Shown here piece after piece: positions 47,535-55,010 of a stretch of 64,000 nucleotides of DNA (position 1 is the first letter of the stretch; the number at the start of each line of letters is the position of its first letter). The position numbers and the translations under genes were made by a program. The DNA comes from Rhodanobacter sp. B05 (GTDB lineage Bacteria > Pseudomonadota > Gammaproteobacteria > Xanthomonadales > Rhodanobacteraceae), in the NCBI RefSeq assembly GCF_002001085.1, contig NZ_MUNU01000017.1, forward strand, positions 310,001-374,000. Reading direction: 5' to 3'. Below the pieces are notes generated by a model. That model did not search any database. It had not been told where the DNA came from and saw only the letters and a list, made by a program, of their open reading frames with translations.

Positions 47535-48327
47535 TGTGCCGGGGCAGTCTGAAAAATGCTTCGGCGGTGGCGGTGCTGTTGGCTGCCGTGACCTGCGCAT
47601 GCTCGCCGCGATCGCGCGCGATCTCTTCGCAGATATGCCGCAGGTACATCGGCTCGTTGCGCCGATGCGACGGCGCTGGCCGTACCGTGCGCGGCAGCAG
47701 ATAGGGGGCGTCGGTCTCGAGCATCAACCGGTTTGCCGGGATTTCGCGCACCAGCTCGCGCAGATGGGCGCCGCGGCGTTCGTCGCAGATCCAGCCGGTG
47801 ATGCCGATGTGGCAATCCAGTGCCAGATAATCGCGCAGCGCCTCGCCGGTATCGGTGAAGCAGTGCACCACCATCGCCGGCACCTTGTCGCGATAGAGCT
47901 TCAACAATTCCAGGAAGTCATGATGTGCGTCGCGTTGATGCAGGAACAGCGGTTTCTGCACATCCACCGCGGTCTGCAACTGCCGTTCGAATACCTGCAA
48001 CTGCACCTCACGCGGCGAATAGTTGCGGTTGTAGTCGAGTCCGGTTTCGCCGACCGCGCGAACCGCGGGATCCTGCGCCAGCTCGCGCAGCCGCGCATCG
48101 GTGGCGTCGTCGTAATCCACCGCGTGGTGCGGATGCACGCCGGCAGTGGCGAACAGCGTGCCGGCGTGCGCCTTGGCCAGCGCCAGCGCATGCTCGCTGC
48201 CGTCGCGTGAGGCACCGGTCACGATCATTTTGTCCACGCCATGCGCAAGCGCCCGCGCAAGCACGGCGTCGAAATCGTGCCGGAACGATTCGTGGGTCAG
48301 ATTGGCGCCGATGTCGAGCAGTTGCAT
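47530..48327 (-). CDS. tatD: TatD-family 3'-5' nuclease
   Basis: The 265-aa metal-dependent nuclease has a TIM-barrel amidohydrolase fold. It opens LLDIGANLTHESF, the TatD-specific variant of the first metal motif, then ATAGVHPHHAVDYD, AVGETGLDYNRNYS, FLHQRDAHHDF, VVHCFTDTGEALRDYL and MLETDAPYLLPR, which together give the metal and catalytic residues. It acts on DNA ends, including repair of oxidative damage in E. coli. It is convergent with rluE and its stop codon lies in the shared repeat. Confidence 0.96.
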   Translation of the reverse strand: MQLLDIGANLTHESFRHDFDAVLARALAHGVDKMIVTGASRDGSEHALALAKAHAGTLFATAGVHPHHAVDYDDATDARLRELAQDPAVRAVGETGLDYNRNYSPREVQLQVFERQLQTAVDVQKPLFLHQRDAHHDFLELLKLYRDKVPAMVVHCFTDTGEALRDYLALDCHIGITGWICDERRGAHLRELVREIPANRLMLETDAPYLLPRTVRPAPSHRRNEPMYLRHICEEIARDRGEHAQVTAANSTATAEAFFRLPRHT

Positions 48328-48770
48328 GGGGGAGTCGTTCTTGCGGGAAACTGGCGAATTGTGACAGAGCGGCCGACAGCGACGAACGCTGTTGCCTCGG
48401 GCCGCACCTCCGAGCGGGGCAAGCAGGGCAGGCCACGGATGGGTGCCTCGGGATCTTGCCGCCGGCTTTCCGCATCGGGATCAGGCAGCTGCGTGCCGGA
48501 AGCCCTGCGGTTCCGTCGGGGCCGCCGAATCCCGCATGGCGCGACCACGATCATGCCGGCGGCAGGGATCGGGCAATTTTCCTAGTCTGCCGGTGTCCAA
48601 CCCGAAGGGCGAAGCATTCATAATGAGCGTTCGTCGCGGGCCGGTTCCGTGAACGGGGCCCATGTGATGTTGCTGGCGGTGTTCGCTTGTCGCCGACCGG
48701 ATGTGATAACTATGGGACTTGTCGTTTTGCCGCGTGGCATCGACGACGTACGCAGCGAGCGGGGTGGAGG
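48328..48770. other. Intergenic region upstream of the T2SS operon, no gene seen
   Basis: This 440-base spacer separates tatD from gspE. Short frames are present on both strands but none has a convincing ribosome site or recognisable product. A CATAAT-like -10 element at 48619-48624 could belong to the T2SS promoter, though its -35 partner is weak. The T2SS promoter is expected here. Confidence 0.5.
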
Positions 48771-50504
48771 ATGTCGGCAGCCATTGAGCCGGCGGTCAGC
48801 GGGTCAGGCCTGGCGGGAGACGACCGTGAAGCGGAAGTCTGCGCGTGGTTGGTCGCGCGTGGTCGCCTGAAGGACAGTGACCTGAGCCGTGCGCGGCGCC
48901 TGCACGAAGAGTCGACCGAGGGCACGCTGACCACGCTGATGGCGCGGCTGGGGCTGGTGTCCGAGCGCGACCTGGCCGAAGCCTGGGCGGAATTGCTGCA
49001 GGTGCCGCTGCTGGCTGCGCGCGACGCGCCGGAGCTGCCGCCGGCCGATCTTGAACTTTCGCTGCGCTTCCTCAAGCAACAGCACGTGGTGCCGGTGCGC
49101 GACGAGAAGGACGGGCTGGCGCTGCTGGTGGCCGATCCGGCCGATCCGTATCCGCGGCAGGCGGTCGAGCTGGCCGCGGGCCGACCAGTCGCCCTGCGCG
49201 TCGGCCTGCGCTCGGAAATCGATGGCCTGATCGAGCGCTACTACGGCAGCGGCCGTTCGGCGATGGGCACCATCGTGGAGAACCTGGACGGCAGCGCCGC
49301 CGAGGAAGACGACGTCGAGCACCTGCGCGACCTCGCCTCCGAGGCGCCGGTGATCCGCCTGGTCAACCTGATCCTGCAACGCGCCGTGGAACAGCGTGCC
49401 TCGGATGTGCATATCGAGCCGTTCGAGAACCACCTGAAGGTGCGTTACCGCATCGATGGCGTGCTGCACGAGGTCGAAGCACCGCCGTCGTCGTCGACCG
49501 CCGCGGTGATCTCGCGCGTGAAGATCATGGCGCGCCTCAACATCGCCGAGCGCCGCCTGCCGCAGGACGGTCGCATCCAGCTGCGCGTGCAGGGCAAGGA
49601 ACTCGACTTGCGTGTGTCCACCGTGCCGACCAGCTTCGGCGAATCGGTGGTGATGCGTATCCTCGACCGCGAGTCGATCGTGTTCGACTTTGCCTCGCTC
49701 GGCTTCACCGACAGCTTCCAGTCGCGCTTCGTGGAGGTGCTGAACCGGCCGCACGGCATCCTGCTGGTCACCGGCCCCACCGGCTCGGGCAAGACCACCA
49801 CGTTGTATACCGCGCTGTCGCAGATCAACACGCCGGACGTGAAGATCATCACCGTCGAGGATCCGGTCGAGTACCAGATCGAAGGCATCAACCAGATCCA
49901 GGTGAAGCCGCAGATCGGGCTGGATTTTGCCGGCGCGCTGCGCTCGATCGTGCGCCAGGATCCGGACGTGATCATGATCGGCGAAATGCGCGATCTGGAG
50001 ACCTGCCGCATCGCGATCCAGTCCGCGCTCACCGGCCATCTGGTGTTGTCCACCCTGCATACCAATTCCGCTGCCGGCGGCATCACCCGCCTGCTCGACA
50101 TGGGCGTGGAGGATTACCTGCTCGGCTCCACCGTCAACGGCATCCTGGCGCAGCGGCTGGTGCGCCGGCTCGATCCCGAAACCGCGATCCGCTATGAGGC
50201 GCTGCCCGAGGTGGTCGCGCAGTTCGAGCTGGAAAAATACACCGACGAACGCCCGATCAGGCTGTGGAAGCCGGGCAGCAGTGCCGCCAATCCCAGCGGC
50301 TATCGCGGTCGCCGCGCGATCATGGAATTCCTCACCATGAGCGAGGCGCTGCGCCGGCTGCTGATGCAGCACGCCAACGAAAGCGACATCGAGAAGCAGG
50401 CCCGCAGCGAAGGCATGCGCACCATGTACGAGGACGGCATCGCCAAGGCCGTCGCCGGCATCACCACGCTGGAGGAGGTGTTGCGTGTCACGCAGGAAGG
50501 CTGA
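48771..50504 (+). CDS. gspE: T2SS assembly ATPase GspE
   Basis: The 577-aa hexameric ATPase drives pseudopilus assembly from the cytoplasm. Domains: N1E/N2E (about 20-160, the GspL-binding part), then the RecA-like motor with SDVHIEPFENHLKVRYRIDGVLHE, Walker A GPTGSGKTTTLY, Asp box ITVEDPVEYQIEGINQIQV, Walker B QDPDVIMIGEMRDLET and His box TGHLVLSTLHTNSA. The zinc tetracysteine loop is missing: the segment RLWKPGSSAANPSGYRGRRAI has no Cys. The ATG at 48771 is uncertain because its GGAGG is adjacent with no spacer. It heads the gspEFGHIJKLMND operon. Confidence 0.95.
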   Translation: MSAAIEPAVSGSGLAGDDREAEVCAWLVARGRLKDSDLSRARRLHEESTEGTLTTLMARLGLVSERDLAEAWAELLQVPLLAARDAPELPPADLELSLRFLKQQHVVPVRDEKDGLALLVADPADPYPRQAVELAAGRPVALRVGLRSEIDGLIERYYGSGRSAMGTIVENLDGSAAEEDDVEHLRDLASEAPVIRLVNLILQRAVEQRASDVHIEPFENHLKVRYRIDGVLHEVEAPPSSSTAAVISRVKIMARLNIAERRLPQDGRIQLRVQGKELDLRVSTVPTSFGESVVMRILDRESIVFDFASLGFTDSFQSRFVEVLNRPHGILLVTGPTGSGKTTTLYTALSQINTPDVKIITVEDPVEYQIEGINQIQVKPQIGLDFAGALRSIVRQDPDVIMIGEMRDLETCRIAIQSALTGHLVLSTLHTNSAAGGITRLLDMGVEDYLLGSTVNGILAQRLVRRLDPETAIRYEALPEVVAQFELEKYTDERPIRLWKPGSSAANPSGYRGRRAIMEFLTMSEALRRLLMQHANESDIEKQARSEGMRTMYEDGIAKAVAGITTLEEVLRVTQEG

Positions 50505-50632
50505 GAATCGGGAATCGGGAATGGAGAATCGGAAAGGCGGTTCTTCGCCAACCCGTAGGGCAGTGCGCGTCCATTTCCCATTCCCGACGACTGCCAGAAA
50601 GTCCCCTTGCGGGATTCTCCATTCCCGGCTCG
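50505..50632. repeat. Palindromic GAATCGGGAATGG-type repeat between gspE and gspF
   Basis: GAATCGGGAATCGGGAATGG units begin right after the gspE stop, and TTCCCATTCCCG...GGGATTCTCCATTCCC units mirror them. The right part contains CGACGACTGCCAGAAAGTCC followed by CCTTG and GGGATTC, which recurs almost unchanged in the gspI leader (53024-53054). The repeat fills the whole gspE-gspF gap. Confidence 0.85.
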
Positions 50633-50645
50633 CGGAGCGAGCCCC

Positions 50646-51863
50646 GTGAGCCAGTTCAGCTACAAGGCCGTCAGCGACACCGGCGAGACGCTGCAGGGCC
50701 AGATGGAAGCGGCCAGCGTCGAGGAAGTGATCGGTCGACTGCAGGATCAGGGCCACACCCCGCTGGAAGCGCGGCCGGCGGATGGTGCGGCGAGCGGCAG
50801 CGGCCTGGCTGCACTGTTCAAGCGTGGTCCGTTCACTGGCGACCAGCTGGCCCAGTTCACTCACCAGCTGGCGACCCTGCTCGGCGCCGGCCAGCCGCTG
50901 GACCGCGCGCTGACCATCCTGCTGGAACTGCCTGACGGGGAACCGGCGAAGAAGCTGATCGAGCGCGTGCGCGATCGCGTGCGCGGCGGCACTACGCTTT
51001 CCTCAGCGCTGGACGAGGAGCATGGCGTGTTTCCCAAGCTCTACGTGAGCCTGGTGCGTGCCGGCGAGGCCGGCGGCTCGCTGGAAGGCACCCTGCGCCG
51101 GCTGGCCGACTACCTCGAGCGCTCGCAGGCCCTGCGCGGCAGCATCGTCAACGCGCTGATCTATCCGGCGTTCCTGATGGTGGGTGTGTTCGGTTCGCTG
51201 ATCTTGTTGCTCGCCTATGTCGTGCCGCAATTCGTGCCGATCTTCCAGGACATGCAGGTGCCGATCCCGTGGATCACCCAGGCCGTGCTGGCGCTGGGCA
51301 ATGTCCTGCAGGCCTGGTGGTGGCTGATCGCCGTGCTGGCGATCGGCGGCATCCTGGGCTGGCGTGCACGCCTGCGTGATCCGCAGGCGCGGCTGGCCTG
51401 GCACACCCGCCTGCTCGGGCTGCGCGTGGTCGGCCCGTTGGTGCTGAAGGTGGAGACCGCGCGCATCGCGCGCACGCTTGGCACCTTGCTCAAGAACGGC
51501 GTGCCGTTGCTGAGCTCGCTGACCATCGCGCGCCAGGTCACCGGCAACCTTGCGCTGGATGCGGCGCTGGCCTCGGCACACGAACAGGTCAAGGGCGGCG
51601 CCGGGCTCGGCTTCGCCCTGGGCCAGGCCAGACTGTTCCCGCGCCTCGCGCTGCAGATGGTGCAGGTCGGCGAGGAAGCCGGCCAGCTCGACGGCATGCT
51701 GCTGAAGGTGGCCGATACGTTCGAACTCGAGTCGCGCCGCACGATCGATCGTCTGCTGGCGGCGCTGGTGCCGACGCTGACCATCGTGATGACCGTGCTG
51801 GTGGGCGTCATCATGGCGGCGATCCTGCTGCCGCTGCTTACCCTGACCAGCAGTATTCAATGA
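50646..51863 (+). CDS. gspF: T2SS inner-membrane platform protein GspF
   Basis: The 405-aa polytopic protein has two GspF domains with three membrane helices (about residues 170-190, 218-240 and 372-400). It begins SQFSYKAVSDTGETLQGQMEA, the standard opening, and has LTIARQVTGNLALDAALASA and FPRLALQMVQVGEEAGQLDGML. The start is the GTG at 50646, since the upstream part of the frame is repeat sequence. It sits in the inner membrane and couples GspE to pseudopilin assembly. Confidence 0.95.
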   Translation: MSQFSYKAVSDTGETLQGQMEAASVEEVIGRLQDQGHTPLEARPADGAASGSGLAALFKRGPFTGDQLAQFTHQLATLLGAGQPLDRALTILLELPDGEPAKKLIERVRDRVRGGTTLSSALDEEHGVFPKLYVSLVRAGEAGGSLEGTLRRLADYLERSQALRGSIVNALIYPAFLMVGVFGSLILLLAYVVPQFVPIFQDMQVPIPWITQAVLALGNVLQAWWWLIAVLAIGGILGWRARLRDPQARLAWHTRLLGLRVVGPLVLKVETARIARTLGTLLKNGVPLLSSLTIARQVTGNLALDAALASAHEQVKGGAGLGFALGQARLFPRLALQMVQVGEEAGQLDGMLLKVADTFELESRRTIDRLLAALVPTLTIVMTVLVGVIMAAILLPLLTLTSSIQ

Positions 51864-51882
51864 GTTGACTGGAGAGATTGTG

Positions 51883-52401
51883 ATGAAGATGTTGATGGGA
51901 TTCGGGATTCGGGATTCGGGATTTGAAAGAGCGCGAGCGGATGGTCGGCGCGTGCGCGCCTTTCCGAATCCCGAATCCCGAATTCCGAATCCCGGGCGCG
52001 CGCAGCGCGCCAGCGGCTTCACCCTGCTGGAAATGCTCGCGGTGATTGCCTTGATCGGCATCATTGCGGTGGCGGTAATCACCAAGGTCATCCCCAGCTT
52101 CGACAAGGGCAAGTACAAAACCGGCAAGATCCAGCTGAACACGCTGTCGCAGGACATCGACAACTACGTGCTGGACAACGGCTCGCCACCGCAGCAGCTG
52201 CAGGACCTCGTGACGAAGCCGGTCAGTGCGCCGAACTGGCAGGGTCCGTACGCCAAGGAATCGCAATTGAAGGATCCCTACGGGCATGACTTCGGCTACC
52301 AGTACCCCGGCCAGCACGGCAAGTACGACCTGATCTTCTACGGCGAAGACGGCAAGCCGGGTGGCGACGGACTCAATGCGGATGCGGGCAATTGGCAGTG
52401 A
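51883..52401 (+). CDS. gspG: Major pseudopilin GspG with repeat-encoded leader peptide
   Basis: The 172-aa protein is the main subunit of the T2SS pseudopilus. The prepilin peptidase site is ASG|FTLLEMLAVIALIGIIAV, with the conserved Glu at +5, followed by the GspG calcium-loop region near the C-terminus (YGEDGKPGGDG). GGAGAG six bases before ATG 51883 decides the start. The leader is about 38 residues instead of 6-15, because it is encoded by a palindromic repeat (GFGIRDSGF...NPESRIPNPG). No standard start codon lies between repeat and cleavage site, so the repeat must be translated. Confidence 0.93.
   Translation: MKMLMGFGIRDSGFERARADGRRVRAFPNPESRIPNPGRAQRASGFTLLEMLAVIALIGIIAVAVITKVIPSFDKGKYKTGKIQLNTLSQDIDNYVLDNGSPPQQLQDLVTKPVSAPNWQGPYAKESQLKDPYGHDFGYQYPGQHGKYDLIFYGEDGKPGGDGLNADAGNWQ
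51897..51998. repeat. Palindromic repeat inside the gspG leader coding sequence
   Basis: GGGATTCGGGATTCGGGATT (51898-51917) is mirrored by CCGAATCCCGAATCCCGAAT and CCGAATCCC (about 51964-51993). Both arms are in frame with gspG and contain no stop codon in that frame. Confidence 0.9.
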
Positions 52402-52955
52402 GAACGGGATTCGGGATTCGGGATTCGGGATTCGCGAAAGCGACCAGCCGGCGTCTGCGCGCCTTCCCGAATCCCGAATCCCGAATCCCCAATCCCCGGC
52501 GCGCGAAGCGCGCCAACGGCTTCACCTTGCTGGAGCTGCTGGTCGTCATCGTGCTGATCGGGCTGGCGGCGGTGGCCGTGTCCATATCGGTGACCCAGGG
52601 TCTGGCCAGTGCGCGGGTGCGCGCGGCCAGCAGCGAACTGGCCGGTGCGCTGCGGGCGACCCGCGCGCAGGCCATCGTGCGCGGGCAGGAACAGGTCTTC
52701 GACGTGGACACGCGGGCGAACAGCTACGACGGCGCGAAGCACCGCAACGTGGCGCTGCCCAGGGGCCTGCAGGCCAGCATCACCAGCGCGAAGGAGGATC
52801 GACCCAACGACCACACCGGGCGCATCCGCTTCTTCCCCGATGGCAGCTCCACCGGCGGCCGCATCACCCTCAAGGCCGGCCGGCGCGAGTGGCATGTCAA
52901 CGTGTCCTGGCTCACCGGCGACGTGCGCGTCGTCGATACGGTGGCGTCGAGATGA
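52398..52955 (+). CDS. gspH: Minor pseudopilin GspH with repeat-encoded leader peptide
   Basis: The 185-aa minor pseudopilin has a cleavage site RAKRANG|FTLLELLVVIVLIGLAAV and a beta-rich body with DRPNDHTGRIRFFPDGSSTGG and GRREWHVNVSWLTGDVRV near the end. The likely start is GTG 52398, which overlaps the gspG stop as GTGA, so translation is coupled. Its leader is about 41 residues and, as in gspG, made by a palindromic repeat (GFGIRDSGF...NPESRIPNPRR). It caps or primes the pseudopilus with GspI, J and K. Confidence 0.92.
   Translation: MRTGFGIRDSGFAKATSRRLRAFPNPESRIPNPRRAKRANGFTLLELLVVIVLIGLAAVAVSISVTQGLASARVRAASSELAGALRATRAQAIVRGQEQVFDVDTRANSYDGAKHRNVALPRGLQASITSAKEDRPNDHTGRIRFFPDGSSTGGRITLKAGRREWHVNVSWLTGDVRVVDTVASR
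52405..52500. repeat. Palindromic repeat inside the gspH leader coding sequence
   Basis: GGGATTCGGGATTCGGGATT begins at 52406 and is mirrored by CCCGAATCCCGAATCCCGAA (about 52469-52488). It is in frame and open through gspH. The loop and arms are close to those in the gspG leader, so they are sister copies. Confidence 0.9.
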
Positions 52956-53482
52956 AGGCGGGGAATGGGAAGTGGGAAACGGGAAATGGCAAGGGCTTGC
53001 CAGCGCCATGCTTTTCCGATTCCCGACGACTGCCAGGAAGTCCCCTTGTGGGATTCCCGATTTTCCATTCCCGGCATCAAGGCGGCTTCACCCTGCTGGA
53101 GGTGATCGCCGCCATCATGCTGCTGGCGATCGCATTCGCCGCCCTGATGCAGGTCGCCGGCGGCTCGATCCGGCTCAGCCAGAATGCGAGTGAGCACAGC
53201 GAGGCGGCGTTGTGGGCACGCAGCCTGCTTGATACGGCGTTCACCACCGAGCCGGTCAAGGCGGGCACGACATCGGGGCGCTTCGACCAGCGCTACAGCT
53301 GGCAGCTGCAAGTGACTCCCTGGCGTCCTGCCGATGCCGCGCCGAATACGCCACTGCAGTTATACCAGCTGGACCTCGAGGTGATGTGGGGAGCGTCAGT
53401 CCACCCGCATTCGGCGCACTTCCGCACCTTGCGGCTGGCTTCGGCAACTCCTGGCGTCGGCAACGCGCAGGTATCGCGATGA
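52952..53482 (+). CDS. gspI: Minor pseudopilin GspI with repeat-encoded leader peptide
   Basis: The 176-aa minor pseudopilin has the prepilin site HQGG|FTLLEVIAAIMLLAIAFAALMQVAGG. Start ATG 52952 overlaps the gspH stop as ATGA. The leader is about 44 residues (KAGNGKWETGNGKGL... SDSRRLPGSPLVGF), encoded by a repeat of the same subfamily as the one between gspE and gspF. The mature part is normal length with RYSWQLQVTPWRP and the terminal region VHPHSAHFRTLRLA. It forms the tip complex with GspJ and GspK. Confidence 0.92.
   Translation: MKAGNGKWETGNGKGLPAPCFSDSRRLPGSPLVGFPIFHSRHQGGFTLLEVIAAIMLLAIAFAALMQVAGGSIRLSQNASEHSEAALWARSLLDTAFTTEPVKAGTTSGRFDQRYSWQLQVTPWRPADAAPNTPLQLYQLDLEVMWGASVHPHSAHFRTLRLASATPGVGNAQVSR
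52957..53077. repeat. Palindromic repeat inside the gspI leader coding sequence
   Basis: GGGAATGGGAAGTGGGAAAC (from 52961) is mirrored by TTCCCGATTTTCCATTCCCG (53055-53074). The middle shares TTCCCGACGACTGCCA and GTCCCCTTG with the gspE-gspF spacer repeat. It is read in frame. Confidence 0.88.
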
Positions 53483-54138
53483 AGCGCGCCGCGGGCTTCA
53501 CCTTGCTGGAGGTCCTCGCCACGCTGGTGCTGCTCGCCCTGCTGCTGGTGGGCGTGTATTCGGGCATCGCCAGCGCCAGTCACAGCGTACGCTCCGGCAC
53601 GGCCGTGATCGGGCGCATCGACCAGATGCGTTCGGCACAGCAGTTTCTGCGCCGCGAGCTGGCGCAGAGCGTGACCGCGCCGATCGGCCGCACCGACCGT
53701 GGCGAGCCGATCTATTTCGAGGGCAGCGCGCACGAGATGCGTTATGTCGCACCACTGCCCGGCTATCTGGGCATGCTCGGACCGCAACTTCAGCAGTTGC
53801 AACTGGTCGACGATGGTCACGGTGGCCAGCGCCTGGAGCTGCGCCTGGCGCTGTTGCCGCCGGACGGCCAATCGCCGCAACCGCTTGGCGAGCCGCAGGT
53901 GCTGTTCGATCACATCAAGGACGGCAGCTTCAGCTATCGGGGTATCGATGGGCAGGGCGCGCCGGTGCCGTGGTCGCCGGCCTGGGCCGACGGCCGGATG
54001 CTGCCCCTGCTGGTGCGCATCGAATTGCAGTCGCAGGGGCGCGACAGCTGGCCGCGGCTCGACGTGCCGTTGCGGGTCAATCCAGTCCAGTCCGGCGGAC
54101 TGTTGCGGATGGGTCTGCCCGGGCGCGCGCAGTTATGA
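53479..54138 (+). CDS. gspJ: Minor pseudopilin GspJ
   Basis: The 219-aa pseudopilin has a short ordinary leader MKRAAG|FTLLEVLATLVLLALLLVGVY, unlike the three upstream pseudopilins, which shows what the unmodified form looks like. It contains the GspJ features MRSAQQFLRRELAQSVTAPI and the late FSYRGIDGQGAPVPWSPAW. The ATG at 53479 overlaps the gspI stop as ATGA. It joins GspI and GspK in the pseudopilus tip. Confidence 0.94.
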   Translation: MKRAAGFTLLEVLATLVLLALLLVGVYSGIASASHSVRSGTAVIGRIDQMRSAQQFLRRELAQSVTAPIGRTDRGEPIYFEGSAHEMRYVAPLPGYLGMLGPQLQQLQLVDDGHGGQRLELRLALLPPDGQSPQPLGEPQVLFDHIKDGSFSYRGIDGQGAPVPWSPAWADGRMLPLLVRIELQSQGRDSWPRLDVPLRVNPVQSGGLLRMGLPGRAQL

Positions 54139-55010
54139 GGCGGTGCGTGCCGCCAGCGCGTGCCGGCCAGCGCGGGGTTGCCCTGCTGCTGGTGCTGTGG
54201 GCGTGCACCTTGCTGGCGATCCTGCTGGGCGGCTATGCCGCGATGGCGCGTACCGAGGGCTTGCAGGCGCGTTTCCAGTTCGCCCAGACCCAGGCGCATT
54301 ACGCCGCCGAGGCGGGCCTGATGCGCGCGATCTACGGCCTGCAGGATCCACGCCTGAAGCAGCGCTGGATCGGCGACGGCCGCGGCTACACCTTCAAGTA
54401 CGACCAGGCCACCGTGGTGGTGCACGCGACCGACGAGGGCGGCAAGGTCGATCTCAACACCGACACGCCCGACGTTCTGCGAGCGCTGTTCCGGGCCGCC
54501 GGGCTGCCCGCGGACCAGGCCAGTCAACTCGCCGACCGCGTGATCGACTGGCGCAACGCCCCGATCATCGCCGATGCGGCGGACAGCCAGCGGGCGGCGT
54601 ATGCCGCCGCCGGCCGCCATTACGGCCCGCGCCACGGTCCGTTCGCCACGATCGAGGAGGCGCAGATGGTGCTGGGCATGACGCCGGCGCTGTACCGGCG
54701 CATCGCGCCGGTGCTGACGATCTGGGCGGGCAACACCAGCCCGGACCCGAACACCGCGCCGCCGCTTGCGCTGCAGGCGATTCCCGGGATGACGGCGCAG
54801 CAACTGGCGACGATCCGCGCCACGCGCCTGAAAAACGCGAATGATCCGAGTCTGGCTCTCAACAACGGAACAACGCATAGTATCCAGTCCGAGGCCACCC
54901 TGGCTGACGGGACGCGCGCCGTGCTGAACGCGACGGTTCGCATGCAGCCGGGCCTGGCTGGGGTGAAGCCTTACGCCGTATTGCGCTGGCAGGAGGGGAA
55001 GCAGGAATGA
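54135..55010 (+). CDS. gspK: Minor pseudopilin GspK
   Basis: The 291-aa protein is the tip subunit of the pseudopilus. It opens RAGQRGVALLLVLWACTLLAILLGGYAAMARTEG; as in all GspK, the +5 Glu is missing. A large alpha-helical insertion follows with KVDLNTDTPDVLRALFRAAGL, DRVIDWRN and GPFATIEEAQMVLGM. The ATG overlaps the gspJ stop as ATGA. Length is near the family norm of 300-330. Confidence 0.94.
   Translation: MRRCVPPARAGQRGVALLLVLWACTLLAILLGGYAAMARTEGLQARFQFAQTQAHYAAEAGLMRAIYGLQDPRLKQRWIGDGRGYTFKYDQATVVVHATDEGGKVDLNTDTPDVLRALFRAAGLPADQASQLADRVIDWRNAPIIADAADSQRAAYAAAGRHYGPRHGPFATIEEAQMVLGMTPALYRRIAPVLTIWAGNTSPDPNTAPPLALQAIPGMTAQQLATIRATRLKNANDPSLALNNGTTHSIQSEATLADGTRAVLNATVRMQPGLAGVKPYAVLRWQEGKQE

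Noticed and set aside
48804..50864. Reverse frame of 686 codons opposite gspE
   Set aside because: Antisense shadow, and it also runs through the repeat between gspE and gspF.
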